Source: Syntrophomonas sp. UBA4911 | GTDB lineage: Bacteria > Bacillota > Syntrophomonadia > Syntrophomonadales > Syntrophomonadaceae | Assembly (NCBI GenBank): GCA_002398105.1 | Contig: DHCD01000027.1 | Coordinates: forward strand, 1 to 11,430 | Length of the DNA stretch: 11,430 bases | Reading direction: 5' to 3' | Shown: piece by piece, positions 1 through 6,668 of the stretch | Numbering within the stretch: position 1 is the first letter of the stretch | Layout of the letters: each line of letters starts with the position of its first letter | Translations under genes and position numbers: made by a program | The notes under the pieces: generated by a model | The model's database searches: none | What the model saw: the letters and a program-made list of their open reading frames with translations, nothing else | What the model was told of the DNA's origin: nothing

Positions 1-590
1 GCGCTGAAGGTCAGGGCCTGCCATTCATTGCGGGCAGGAACAAAATTCAATTCCGAATCCAGGTTGCCGGTAAACTGCATTTCCGTAGTCGCATTGGCGT
101 TCAGGCTTTTGTAGCCGGATATGTCTATGTTGGTGGGATCGCCGTTGGTGCTGAGATCCCAGGTGGAAGCATTGGCCAGCCAGCCCTGCACCCGGTAGCC
201 GTCGGCATTGATCAGGTTGCCCCATTCGTCGAAGTCAAAGGCCCCGGCCCGGGTATAATACCGGTTGCTGCCTTCGTTGACTACGAAATAACCGTTGCCG
301 TCGACCGCCATATCGGTCAGCTTGGCCGTACTGGTGGTAGGCGCACCGGTATGGATCTGGTCAATACTGGACAGGGCCACGCCCAGCCCCACCCCCATGG
401 GATTGGTTCCTCCCCGGGAAGTGCCCGGGCTGGAGGCTCCCCTGACATTCTGATAGAGCATGTCTTTAAATACCACCCGGCTCTTCTTAAATCCGGCGGT
501 ATTAACATTGGCAATATTGTTTCCTATAACATCCATTCTGGTCTGGTGGTTCCGCAAACCCGAAACCCCAGAATACATGGAACGCATCAT
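1..590 (-). CDS. flgE: Flagellar hook protein FlgE (3' end outside window)
   Basis: FlgE is the major subunit of the flagellar hook, the curved joint between rod and filament. It is exported by the flagellar type III system and polymerises under the FlgD cap. About 196 N-terminal residues are visible and the frame stays open to the window edge, so the gene is cut. The N-terminus reads MMRSMYSGVSGLRNHQTRMD and continues with the rod/hook signature VIGNNIANVNTAGFKKSR (about residues 21-38). Further on are DGNGYFVV and YTRAGAF, typical of the D1 region, and a TEMQFTGNLDSELNF segment typical of FlgE. There are two adjacent ATGs (590 and 587). AGGAGG at 603-608 lies 12 bases before the first and 15 before the second, so 590 is preferred. 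FlgG shares the N-terminal signature, but the position after flgD/flg_new and the hook-type GNLD segment favour FlgE. Confidence 0.93.
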   Translation of the reverse strand, partial: MMRSMYSGVSGLRNHQTRMDVIGNNIANVNTAGFKKSRVVFKDMLYQNVRGASSPGTSRGGTNPMGVGLGVALSSIDQIHTGAPTTSTAKLTDMAVDGNGYFVVNEGSNRYYTRAGAFDFDEWGNLINADGYRVQGWLANASTWDLSTNGDPTNIDISGYKSLNANATTEMQFTGNLDSELNFVPARNEWQALTFS

Positions 591-637
591 TTTTTTACAC
601 GACCTCCTTTACTGTAAGTATTGGATAACTTTGATGA

Positions 638-661
638 GGATGCTTCCGTCATTCCGCATCC
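638..661 (-). other. Candidate RNA hairpin in the leader before flgE
   Basis: On the minus strand GGATGC (661-656) pairs perfectly with GCATCC (643-638) around a 12-base purine-rich loop. It lies about 30 bases upstream of the flgE ribosome binding site and directly after a second hairpin. No U tract follows, so it is not an intrinsic terminator. A 6-bp stem can arise by chance, so any role in message stability or translation is inference. Confidence 0.35.
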
Positions 662-662
662 C

Positions 663-690
663 AAGGCTTCCCTCTCAGAGGTCCAGCCTT
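663..690 (-). other. Candidate RNA hairpin at the flg_new stop codon
   Basis: On the minus strand AAGGCT (690-685) pairs with AGCCTT (668-663), and inside it CCTC pairs with GAGG around a TGA loop, with a small purine internal loop (GGA/GA) between the two helices. The structure starts within the TAA stop codon of flg_new (691-689). There is no following T run, so it does not look like a terminator. Its place in the longest gap between flagellar genes suggests a processing or stability element, but this is inference. Confidence 0.42.
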
Positions 691-1078
691 ATACAATAAC
701 GGCGCTGTCTATATTGGTAAAAACATTCTCTTTCAGGTTCTGTTCATCTACGGCCGTAATCACGGTGTTGTTCTTGACACTTACCACCAGGGCCAGATTA
801 TCCATCAGGATCAGGGAATCCCGGGCTCCTTTCTCCCGCGCTTTGCCCACCGCGTTTTCCAACCGGGCCAGTTCCGCTTCTCCCAGTTCGATATTACGGG
901 ACTGTAATCTCTGCCGGGCATGCTGGGAAAATTTCAGTTCTCCCCCCAGGGTTTTCTCCAGTACCTGCCCGAACGAGGCCTTTTTTACCTCCGGGGCGGC
1001 GGAAGGAGTATCGGTCTTTTTGGTTACCGGAGCCAGAGGCTGAATAACCGGCTGGGGAAAATAGATTTTATTATTCAC
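689..1078 (-). CDS. Flagellar operon protein, TIGR02530 (flg_new) family
   Basis: A small protein (129 residues from this start) of the family known as 'flagellar operon protein' (TIGR02530, flg_new), which occurs between flgD and flgE in many Firmicutes and some deltaproteobacteria. Its molecular role is not established. The N-terminal ~45 residues are Pro/Lys/Ala-rich and look disordered. The conserved part follows: FSQHARQRLQSRNIEL, a helix with LARLENAVGKAREKGARDSL, then hydrophobic strands (LILMDNLALVVSVKNNTVITAV) ending in NVFTNIDSAVIV. There is no signal peptide or membrane segment. Two in-frame GTGs are possible, 1087 and 1078. AAGGTGG (1084-1090) sits 5 bases before the GTG at 1078, whereas GGAGG (1091-1095) is only 3 bases from 1087, so 1078 is preferred. 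The start overlaps the end of flgD by 8 bases, suggesting translational coupling. Confidence 0.85.
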   Translation of the reverse strand: MNNKIYFPQPVIQPLAPVTKKTDTPSAAPEVKKASFGQVLEKTLGGELKFSQHARQRLQSRNIELGEAELARLENAVGKAREKGARDSLILMDNLALVVSVKNNTVITAVDEQNLKENVFTNIDSAVIV

Positions 1079-1619
1079 CTTCTCCACCTTCCTCCGGGGT
1101 AATCAAAGTCAGCAAATCATCCAGCCGGTCCATCAGCTGGTCCAGTTCCTTATTCTCAGCGACAACCGGACTGCCTATTCCGGCCAGGTAGGTCATATCA
1201 ATTTCCTTGCCGTCAATAACGCAATAAGCGGTGCCGTTCTTAAATGTTACCGAGCTCACCACGCCTTTTAAGAGCTTGGCTTCACTCGCTTCGGGATCCT
1301 GGTAACTGATTTCCCGTCCGATCAGATTGGTAGCCTGCTGTATCATGAGAGCCGGAATTAAAAAGTCATTTAAATTGGAGGCCAGCTTTTCAAACCCGGT
1401 ATTCAGGTTTTGCATCTGCTCCAGGGAACTGAAGTTGGCCATCTGGGAAATGAATTCCGTATCTTTCATGGGCTCCAGGGGGTCCTGGTACTGCAGTTCG
1501 GTTATCAGCAGCTTCAGGAAATCATCCTTACCCAGCGTGGTTTTGGAAGCCGAGGTCGTGGTCGCAGCCGCAGCCGTTTCCCGCAGCCAGGGGACTGTTT
1601 CGGTTGCTATATCAGCCAT
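1071..1619 (-). CDS. flgD: Flagellar hook cap / assembly protein FlgD
   Basis: FlgD forms the cap at the tip of the growing hook under which FlgE subunits polymerise; it is shed when the hook is complete. This copy has 182 residues. After a Ser/Thr/Ala-rich N-terminus, residues 30-68 carry the family core: GKDDFLKLLITELQYQDPLEP and then TEFISQMANFSSLEQ. Residues ~100-150 (NLIGREISYQDP through VTFKNGTAYCVIDGKEI) resemble the small beta domain of FlgD. The protein is shorter than enterobacterial FlgD and no clear separate Ig-like domain is visible; this is common in Firmicutes. It ends with an acidic tail (PEEGGEGE). AGGAGG (1629-1634) lies 9 bases from the ATG, and the fliK stop TAG overlaps this ribosome binding site. 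An out-of-frame ATG at 1623 opens only a three-codon ORF. Confidence 0.95.
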   Translation of the reverse strand: MADIATETVPWLRETAAAATTTSASKTTLGKDDFLKLLITELQYQDPLEPMKDTEFISQMANFSSLEQMQNLNTGFEKLASNLNDFLIPALMIQQATNLIGREISYQDPEASEAKLLKGVVSSVTFKNGTAYCVIDGKEIDMTYLAGIGSPVVAENKELDQLMDRLDDLLTLITPEEGGEGE

Positions 1620-1632
1620 TCATTTTCACCTC

Positions 1633-3375
1633 CTAAACTAAAAAACTCAGTTGACCGTTTTCGTTAAACCCGGTTTCGTTTTCGCCTATCACGGCCGAGT
1701 TCATTTCTTCCGGGTACATAGTGTCATTGTAACTGTCTCCGGAGTAGGATTCACCCTGATGCCGTCCGGGCGATTGGCCTTCCTGCCATAAATACTGACG
1801 GCTGCCTTCGGACCCGTCAAACATACCGCCGTTGTTCAGGGCCACATTGACTTCCGCCCGGTCCACCCGCAGCCCTTGAGCTTCCAGGTTTTGCCTGAGA
1901 GCAGGCAGATTATTCTCCAGCAAATGCCTGACCTGTTGATTTTCGGCAATAAAACGGGCGGTTACAACCCCTTCCTCCACCATGACCTTTATGGTCAGAC
2001 GGCCTAAAAATTCCGGCTTCAGGTCTATCTTGAGCTCGGATAGTTTATGGTTGAACAAGAGCTCCGCCTTTTGCACCACCTGAGCCATTATTTCCCTGGC
2101 GCTGGGTAGATTCCTGCTGCTTTCCGTTCCCGGGACGGCTGTCTTTAAGCCGTCGGCGCTATTGCGGGCAAGTTCACTGATAAATCCTTTGCCCTCATCA
2201 CCGGCAACCTGAGCCTTGGCCTCTGCGGTCGTCGGGGGTTCAGAACTGAGCCGCCGGCCGTTAAAGCGCTGAGATTCAAAGTCTATCAGCTTTTTCACAT
2301 CAGTGGCAGGAGCAGTTTTACTGCCGGTGCCAGGCTGTTTTTCCTCGGCTCCGGGATCCGGCGACGCCTGGGCTTTTCCCCTGGAGTCCGCCAATAGCTC
2401 CTTAACCCATTGTTTTATCTCGGGGGCTTCTTTTACCACTTTGTCTCCGGCCGCTGCGGCTGATACCTGCTTCGCTTTCCCCTCCGGCCTGCTGTGATCC
2501 TGGACCAGCTCATCCTGCCGGGCTGGTTCAGCTTCATTCTCACTATTACTGATGGCCGGGGTTACAACTGTATTGTCTTCTGACAACACCGTGCCGCTGG
2601 GCCGGTCAGCAACTGTGATTGCCGGCCCGGCTTCTTCCGGAGCTGGCAGCGTGCTGATGGACGCTTCCCGGACAGCAGCAGGCGAAACGCCGTCATCGCC
2701 GGCCGTTGGCTGGGCTGCCTGATTTTCCGTCCCCGTTTCAGCATCAGCGCTGGGTAAGGATGCATTCCTCTCCGGAGCGGGAATGGCAGCAGGTGCAACT
2801 GTCAAAGCTGGATGGACTGATTCAGGGTTGGCTCCTTTTTCAGCCGCCGATGCTTCGGATGCAGCCGCCGCACTCGGATCCGGGTTCTCACTCAGCACCT
2901 GGTTCGCAGCGACGGTCCCGGGATTAAGGGGAACTTGTCCCTCCTCCGCTTCCGCTAAGGTTGCGGCAGGGAAAAGCGGTATGAACATTGCGGCAACAGC
3001 TGTTGCCTCGGGTTCTTCCGCTATCCCCGGTACAACTTCCTGAGCGGCGGTATTATTGCCTTCTGCGCCGGTTTCCTGCAGGTCGGGAGCAACAGATTTC
3101 CCGGAGTCAGGTCCAGGGTTTTTAATATCCCCGGCAGTAATAGCTTCCGCCTTACTATCAGCTTTGACCTGGTTTGAATCCGGCTGCCCTGTGCTGCGGC
3201 CGGAATTCCCCGCCGCTATCTCCTGGCCGGGTGAGTGGGATGAGGACTTTGAGCTCATCCGCTTAAGCTGTTGGCGGAAACTGCCGCTGCTGTTTTCCGG
3301 TAAACGCCTGGCCGCCGGACTCTCCTTTTTCTGGGCCAGGGGCGCCATCAATGCCGGCATATTTATATTTGTCAT
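1633..3375 (-). CDS. fliK: Flagellar hook-length control protein FliK
   Basis: FliK is a secreted molecular ruler that measures hook length and switches the export gate (FlhB) from rod/hook to filament substrates. The protein has 580 residues. The conserved C-terminal Flg_hook domain is at about 430-517: MAQVVQKAELLFNHKLSELK, the LKPEFLGRLTIKV motif (452-464), then ENNLPALRQNLEAQGLRVDRAEV. The preceding ~400 residues are low-complexity and rich in Ala, Glu, Pro, Ser and Gly with no membrane segment, as expected for an unfolded ruler. A hydrophilic 63-residue tail follows the domain. AGGAGG (3383-3388) is 7 bases before the ATG, a strong start. It sits between the ylxF-like gene (43-base gap) and flgD (13-base gap), the usual Firmicute order. 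The ruler region is expected to have little sequence similarity to other FliKs, so the call rests on the C-terminal domain and context. Confidence 0.94.
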   Translation of the reverse strand: MTNINMPALMAPLAQKKESPAARRLPENSSGSFRQQLKRMSSKSSSHSPGQEIAAGNSGRSTGQPDSNQVKADSKAEAITAGDIKNPGPDSGKSVAPDLQETGAEGNNTAAQEVVPGIAEEPEATAVAAMFIPLFPAATLAEAEEGQVPLNPGTVAANQVLSENPDPSAAAASEASAAEKGANPESVHPALTVAPAAIPAPERNASLPSADAETGTENQAAQPTAGDDGVSPAAVREASISTLPAPEEAGPAITVADRPSGTVLSEDNTVVTPAISNSENEAEPARQDELVQDHSRPEGKAKQVSAAAAGDKVVKEAPEIKQWVKELLADSRGKAQASPDPGAEEKQPGTGSKTAPATDVKKLIDFESQRFNGRRLSSEPPTTAEAKAQVAGDEGKGFISELARNSADGLKTAVPGTESSRNLPSAREIMAQVVQKAELLFNHKLSELKIDLKPEFLGRLTIKVMVEEGVVTARFIAENQQVRHLLENNLPALRQNLEAQGLRVDRAEVNVALNNGGMFDGSEGSRQYLWQEGQSPGRHQGESYSGDSYNDTMYPEEMNSAVIGENETGFNENGQLSFLV

Positions 3376-3418
3376 CGGTTCACCTCCTTTCGTTTCTTAA
3401 GTATTTATAAGATGAAGG

Positions 3419-4012
3419 TTACGAATCGGTAACCAGCATCTTCTTGGTGAGAGCAGTGGCTTTATTCCGGTCCATTTTCTGCAGCATTTCCGCCACCATA
3501 TCATCGGGCATTTCATTAAAAATGCCGATGATATCTTCATCTTGTAAGCGGGACAGGATATCGGCCGCATCCTTGCTTTTCATTTCCGCAAAATAGGTTG
3601 CCATATCCTTATAAGCTGCTTTTTTATCGCTCTGGCTGGTCTTAAGGTTCAGTATCTCTTCATTCAGCCGTGCTACTTCCGTTTTTTGCTGCTCAATGTC
3701 ATCTTCGCTGGTTTTATGTTCTTTTTCCAAATTTTTGAGGTGGTCCTGAAGTTTCTTCATCTCCTCTTGTTTTTCCGTAATGGTGTCCTTAAGGCTGGCG
3801 TTTTCCCTTTTCGCCTGCTGCAGTTCAATAACCTCTGGCGATAGCTTTTTCTCTTCCTGCTCTTCCGGCAGCAGCAGATCACTGACTACAGGTATGTAGG
3901 ATACAAAGCTGGGAGTCGGAATTATCTTGAAGTACAACAGTGCGAAACCGGCTCCCGCCAACCCAATGATAATCAGCAATATGATAAAGAATATCTTCAA
4001 TACCTTTTTCAT
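3419..4012 (-). CDS. ylxF: YlxF/MotE-like membrane-anchored coiled-coil protein with MgtE_N-like domain
   Basis: This 197-residue protein sits at the position of B. subtilis ylxF, between fliJ and fliK. Residues 1-6 are basic (MKKVLK), followed by one hydrophobic segment (about 7-28). Residues ~55-135 are a heptad-rich, highly charged coiled coil. Residues ~136-194 (YKDMATYFAEMKSKDAADIL, then LQDEDIIGIFNEMPDDMVAE and QKMDRNKATALTK) resemble the MgtE_N/FliG-M helical repeat seen in MotE-like proteins. The positive-inside rule suggests a short cytoplasmic N-terminus with the rest outside the membrane, as for rhizobial MotE, a periplasmic chaperone for MotC. The role in Firmicutes is not established; a stator- or basal-body-associated function is inference. 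It is not a Mg2+ transporter, because the transport domain is absent. AGGGGT (4021-4026) is 8 bases before the ATG, a moderate ribosome binding site. Confidence 0.8.
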   Translation of the reverse strand: MKKVLKIFFIILLIIIGLAGAGFALLYFKIIPTPSFVSYIPVVSDLLLPEEQEEKKLSPEVIELQQAKRENASLKDTITEKQEEMKKLQDHLKNLEKEHKTSEDDIEQQKTEVARLNEEILNLKTSQSDKKAAYKDMATYFAEMKSKDAADILSRLQDEDIIGIFNEMPDDMVAEMLQKMDRNKATALTKKMLVTDS

Positions 4013-4031
4013 CCCAAAATACCCCTATACA

Positions 4032-4484
4032 TCAGCCATTAAGGCTTTTTCTATGATGAGCCGCCCCCGCCACCTCATCAATATGTTTTTGTTCTTCCAG
4101 CAAGAGCTCATGCCAATAGCGGCGCCAGGCCTTATCCTTCAGCTTTTCCAGAGTGCGGGTTTCGCGCATCCTTTCCATCAGCACCAGCCTGGCCTCTTCC
4201 ACCTTTTGCTCGGCGGCGGCCAGATTGTCTTCAGTAGTTTTAATCTCCTGCTTCAGCACCGGCAGGTATTGCCGGTTGATCACGATTCTGGGGAATTGAC
4301 CCCGGCGGCCGTTAAGTTCCCGTATTAATTCCTCCACCGACTGGAAACGGTTTTGCAGCCCCTTCAGCTCCTGCAGGACCTGATTCCGATTTAAAATCCG
4401 TCTCTGCATCTCTTCGCGCACTACCTGCTCCTGTCGCTGACAGATATCCAGTTTGGTCTGCAGTCTGAAATGGAAAGCCTTCAT
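4032..4484 (-). CDS. fliJ: Flagellar export protein FliJ
   Basis: FliJ is the coiled-coil stalk of the flagellar export ATPase, comparable to the gamma subunit of F1. It inserts into the FliI hexamer and contacts FlhA. The protein has 150 residues and is almost entirely charged helix. It begins MKAFHFRLQTKLDICQRQEQ, matching the family's F-x-L-x-x-x-L-D start, and near the end has the conserved pattern TRTLEKLKDKAWRRYWHELL followed by EEQKHIDEVA. No membrane segment is present. AAGGAG (4490-4495) is 5 bases before the ATG. The gene directly follows fliI (35-base gap), the standard fliH-fliI-fliJ module. Its sequence is poorly conserved in general, so identification relies on end motifs, size, coiled coil and location. 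Confidence 0.92.
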   Translation of the reverse strand: MKAFHFRLQTKLDICQRQEQVVREEMQRRILNRNQVLQELKGLQNRFQSVEELIRELNGRRGQFPRIVINRQYLPVLKQEIKTTEDNLAAAEQKVEEARLVLMERMRETRTLEKLKDKAWRRYWHELLLEEQKHIDEVAGAAHHRKSLNG

Positions 4485-4519
4485 TTAATCTCCTTATCGT
4501 CAATATCATTACCGAATTT

Positions 4520-5848
4520 TTAATTTATGCTGTTATGCAATGCTGCCAGGGTATCCGCAAAGCTTGCCTCTTCATAGATGCCCTGACGCAGAAAACTATG
4601 GCAGCGGTCTATAAGAGCTATGGACTCGTCTATGCGGGGATTGGACCCTTCTTTATAGGCTCCGATATCAATCAGGTCCCGGGCCTCCTCATAGGTGGCC
4701 AGAACGCTGCGGAAACGATTGGCATCAGCCATGTGTTCCGGTGAGGCCACGTCAATCATCACCCGGCTTATACTCTGCCCTACATCAACCGCCGGATAGA
4801 TATTAAGAGCAGCCAAATTCCGGTTCAGGGCAATATGTCCATCCACTATCCCCCGCACGGCATCGGTTACCGGTTCGTTAAGGTCGTCGCCTTCTACCAG
4901 AACCGAGTACAGACCGGTTATACTGCCTTTTTCCGAGGTACCCGCCCGCTCCAGCAATTTGGGCAGCAGGGCAAATACAGAAGGGGTATAGCCCCGGGTG
5001 GCCGGCGGTTCGCCTGTGGCCAGGCCCACTTCCCGCTGAGCCAGAGCAAATCTGGTCAGAGAATCCATCAAAAGCAGGACATCCATACCCTGATCACGGA
5101 AGTATTCGGCTATACTGGTAGCTACAAAAGCTCCTTTCAACCTTACCAATGCCGGTTGGTCAGAAGTTGCTACCACCACTACCGAACGGGCCAATCCCTC
5201 CGGGCCCAGATCTTTTTCCAGAAACTCGCGCACTTCCCGTCCGCGTTCTCCTATGAGAGCAATAACATTGATATCCGCTTCCGTATTACGGGCAATCATG
5301 CCTATCAGGGTGCTTTTTCCCACCCCGCTCCCCGCCAGGATTCCCATACGCTGCCCCTTGCCTACGGTAATCAGGCCGTCAATTACTTTGATCCCCACCG
5401 GCAGCTCGCCGGTAATACGCTGGCGCTTAAGCGGATTGGGCGGGGTATTGGCTACCGGATAAGTCAGTTCTGATTTTATGCGCCCCTTATCGTCAATAAT
5501 TTCCCCCAGCCCGTTTAAAACCCGGCCTTTTAACTCCATTCCCACCTGTACCCTGAGGGTGGTACCGGTAGCCAGCAATTCGCTGCCTGGACCTACTCCT
5601 TCCAGATTGCCCAGGGGCATGAGCAAAATTTTTCGGTCTTTGAATCCTACCACTTCAACCGGTATCAATTGCCCTCCGGCATAATTAGTCCTGACATAAC
5701 AAAGCTCCCCCAGCCTGACCCGGGGACCGGTTGCTTCCAGGGTAAGCCCGATCGCCTGCGATATTCTGCCTTTGAGCTGGCAGGTTGAGGCCTTTTCCAG
5801 TACATCCATATATTTTTCCAACTGCAAACCGGAGTTTTCAATATTCAT
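4520..5848 (-). CDS. fliI: Flagellum-specific export ATPase FliI
   Basis: FliI is the hexameric ATPase of the flagellar type III export apparatus; it unfolds and delivers rod, hook and filament subunits to the FlhA/FlhB gate. At 442 residues the length is normal. Visible motifs are Walker A AGSGVGKST (172-180, Lys178), the GERGREV segment with the catalytic-type Glu201, Walker B VLLLMDSLTRFA (257-268, Asp262), and the F1/FliI ATPase signature PAVDVGQSIS (352-361). The GYTPSVFALLPKLLERAG stretch (286-303) is characteristic of type III ATPases. Although related to F1 beta and Rho, the neighbours FliH and FliJ fix it as FliI. The ATG at 5848 overlaps the end of fliH by 11 bases, with AGGAAG about 9 bases upstream inside fliH, indicating coupled translation. 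Confidence 0.98.
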   Translation of the reverse strand: MNIENSGLQLEKYMDVLEKASTCQLKGRISQAIGLTLEATGPRVRLGELCYVRTNYAGGQLIPVEVVGFKDRKILLMPLGNLEGVGPGSELLATGTTLRVQVGMELKGRVLNGLGEIIDDKGRIKSELTYPVANTPPNPLKRQRITGELPVGIKVIDGLITVGKGQRMGILAGSGVGKSTLIGMIARNTEADINVIALIGERGREVREFLEKDLGPEGLARSVVVVATSDQPALVRLKGAFVATSIAEYFRDQGMDVLLLMDSLTRFALAQREVGLATGEPPATRGYTPSVFALLPKLLERAGTSEKGSITGLYSVLVEGDDLNEPVTDAVRGIVDGHIALNRNLAALNIYPAVDVGQSISRVMIDVASPEHMADANRFRSVLATYEEARDLIDIGAYKEGSNPRIDESIALIDRCHSFLRQGIYEEASFADTLAALHNSIN

Positions 5849-6668
5849 CTGCAGTCACTTCCTGAACCGCATTCAGTACACTGGCGGTTCTGATCTCCAG
5901 TTGGGCGTCTACCGAGCCGGCATCACTTTCCAGTAAGCATCCCCCCGCACTGATGCGGTCATCACTTTTGAGCTCTAGTTTCATGGCATTGGTTCCAATA
6001 TCGGTCAAGCCGCCTTTATTCATCTCTTCCAGAACGCTTTCCATATCACGGGGATTTACATAAACGGTAACGTTTTCCGGTCTGTCCAAATAGTCAATGG
6101 CCTCCTGCACCACATTAACAATCAGGTCGGGGTTGGTTTGCAATTCCCCCGCTATTATTTTTTTAGCGATAGCTATGACCAGACGGACCATATCGGTTTC
6201 ACTGGAACGGAATAATCTTATCTTGGTCTGCCGGGCTTCTTCCAGTATTTCCTTACTCTGCTGTATAGCCAGCTGACGGTCGGCTTCAATTTCTTCATGA
6301 GCCTTTCTGAGTCCCTCTTCATATGCCTCTTGCAGCGTTCGCTGCCTGATCTGGACTGCCTCCTCAGCCGCCTGGGCTTTAATAGCTTCAGCCTCTTCCT
6401 GGGCGTTGCTGATAATACCACGGGATTCGTCCCGGGCTTTCTGCAGCAGCTCCATAACCATCTGTTCGGTTTCAGCCAGAATACTTGAGCTTTCCTTTTT
6501 TACCCGCTCCAGTTCCTGCTGCTCCATATCCAACCGGCTCATACCATTGTCATCGGTTACCAATGCGGTTTCGTTCCCCCCATAGGCTTCTATTGCGGTC
6601 AACTCAAACAAGTCGATAACTATGGGAGGAGAAATTGACATTTCGGTATTTTTTATTACTCTAGACAA
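5838..6668 (-). CDS. fliH: Flagellar assembly protein FliH
   Basis: FliH is the peripheral stalk and negative regulator of FliI; it dimerises and tethers the ATPase to the C-ring. This copy has 276 residues. After a short N-terminal segment (SRVIKNTEMS), residues ~45-155 form a long Glu/Gln/Ala-rich coiled coil, including EEGLRKAHEE near 117-126. The C-terminal domain (~158-270) resembles the V-ATPase E / FliH fold, with DRISAGGCLLESDAGSVDAQ (237-256) as its signature. The start is TTG at 6668: AGGAGG (6680-6685) is 11 bases upstream, whereas the ATG at 6638 has no ribosome binding site, and the SRVIK N-terminus suits the family. It overlaps the end of fliG by 8 bases. An out-of-frame ATG at 6677 opens only a two-codon ORF. 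Confidence 0.93.
   Translation of the reverse strand: MSRVIKNTEMSISPPIVIDLFELTAIEAYGGNETALVTDDNGMSRLDMEQQELERVKKESSSILAETEQMVMELLQKARDESRGIISNAQEEAEAIKAQAAEEAVQIRQRTLQEAYEEGLRKAHEEIEADRQLAIQQSKEILEEARQTKIRLFRSSETDMVRLVIAIAKKIIAGELQTNPDLIVNVVQEAIDYLDRPENVTVYVNPRDMESVLEEMNKGGLTDIGTNAMKLELKSDDRISAGGCLLESDAGSVDAQLEIRTASVLNAVQEVTADEY

Noticed and set aside
1..590. FlgG (distal rod) or FlgF rather than FlgE
   Set aside because: The shared N-terminal motif fits all of these, but the place after flgD/flg_new, the FKDMLYQNV stretch and the FTGNLDSELNF segment fit the hook protein.
663..690. Intrinsic terminator between flg_new and flgE
   Set aside because: The stem-loop has no following T run on either strand, and a terminator there would cut the operon before the hook gene.
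621..1043. Plus-strand open frame (140 codons) opposite flg_new
   Set aside because: It is antisense to the conserved flg_new protein, with Ser/Arg/Phe-rich shadow composition and no supporting context.
3419..4012. Annotation as a magnesium transporter because of MgtE_N similarity
   Set aside because: The MgtE transmembrane transport domain and CBS domains are absent; only one N-terminal membrane helix is present, and the location is between fliJ and fliK.
4835..5473. Long plus-strand open frame (212 codons) opposite fliI
   Set aside because: It lies wholly antisense to the highly conserved FliI ATPase core. Its sequence shows no recognisable family or domain and it has no independent support; it is a by-product of the codon pattern of fliI.
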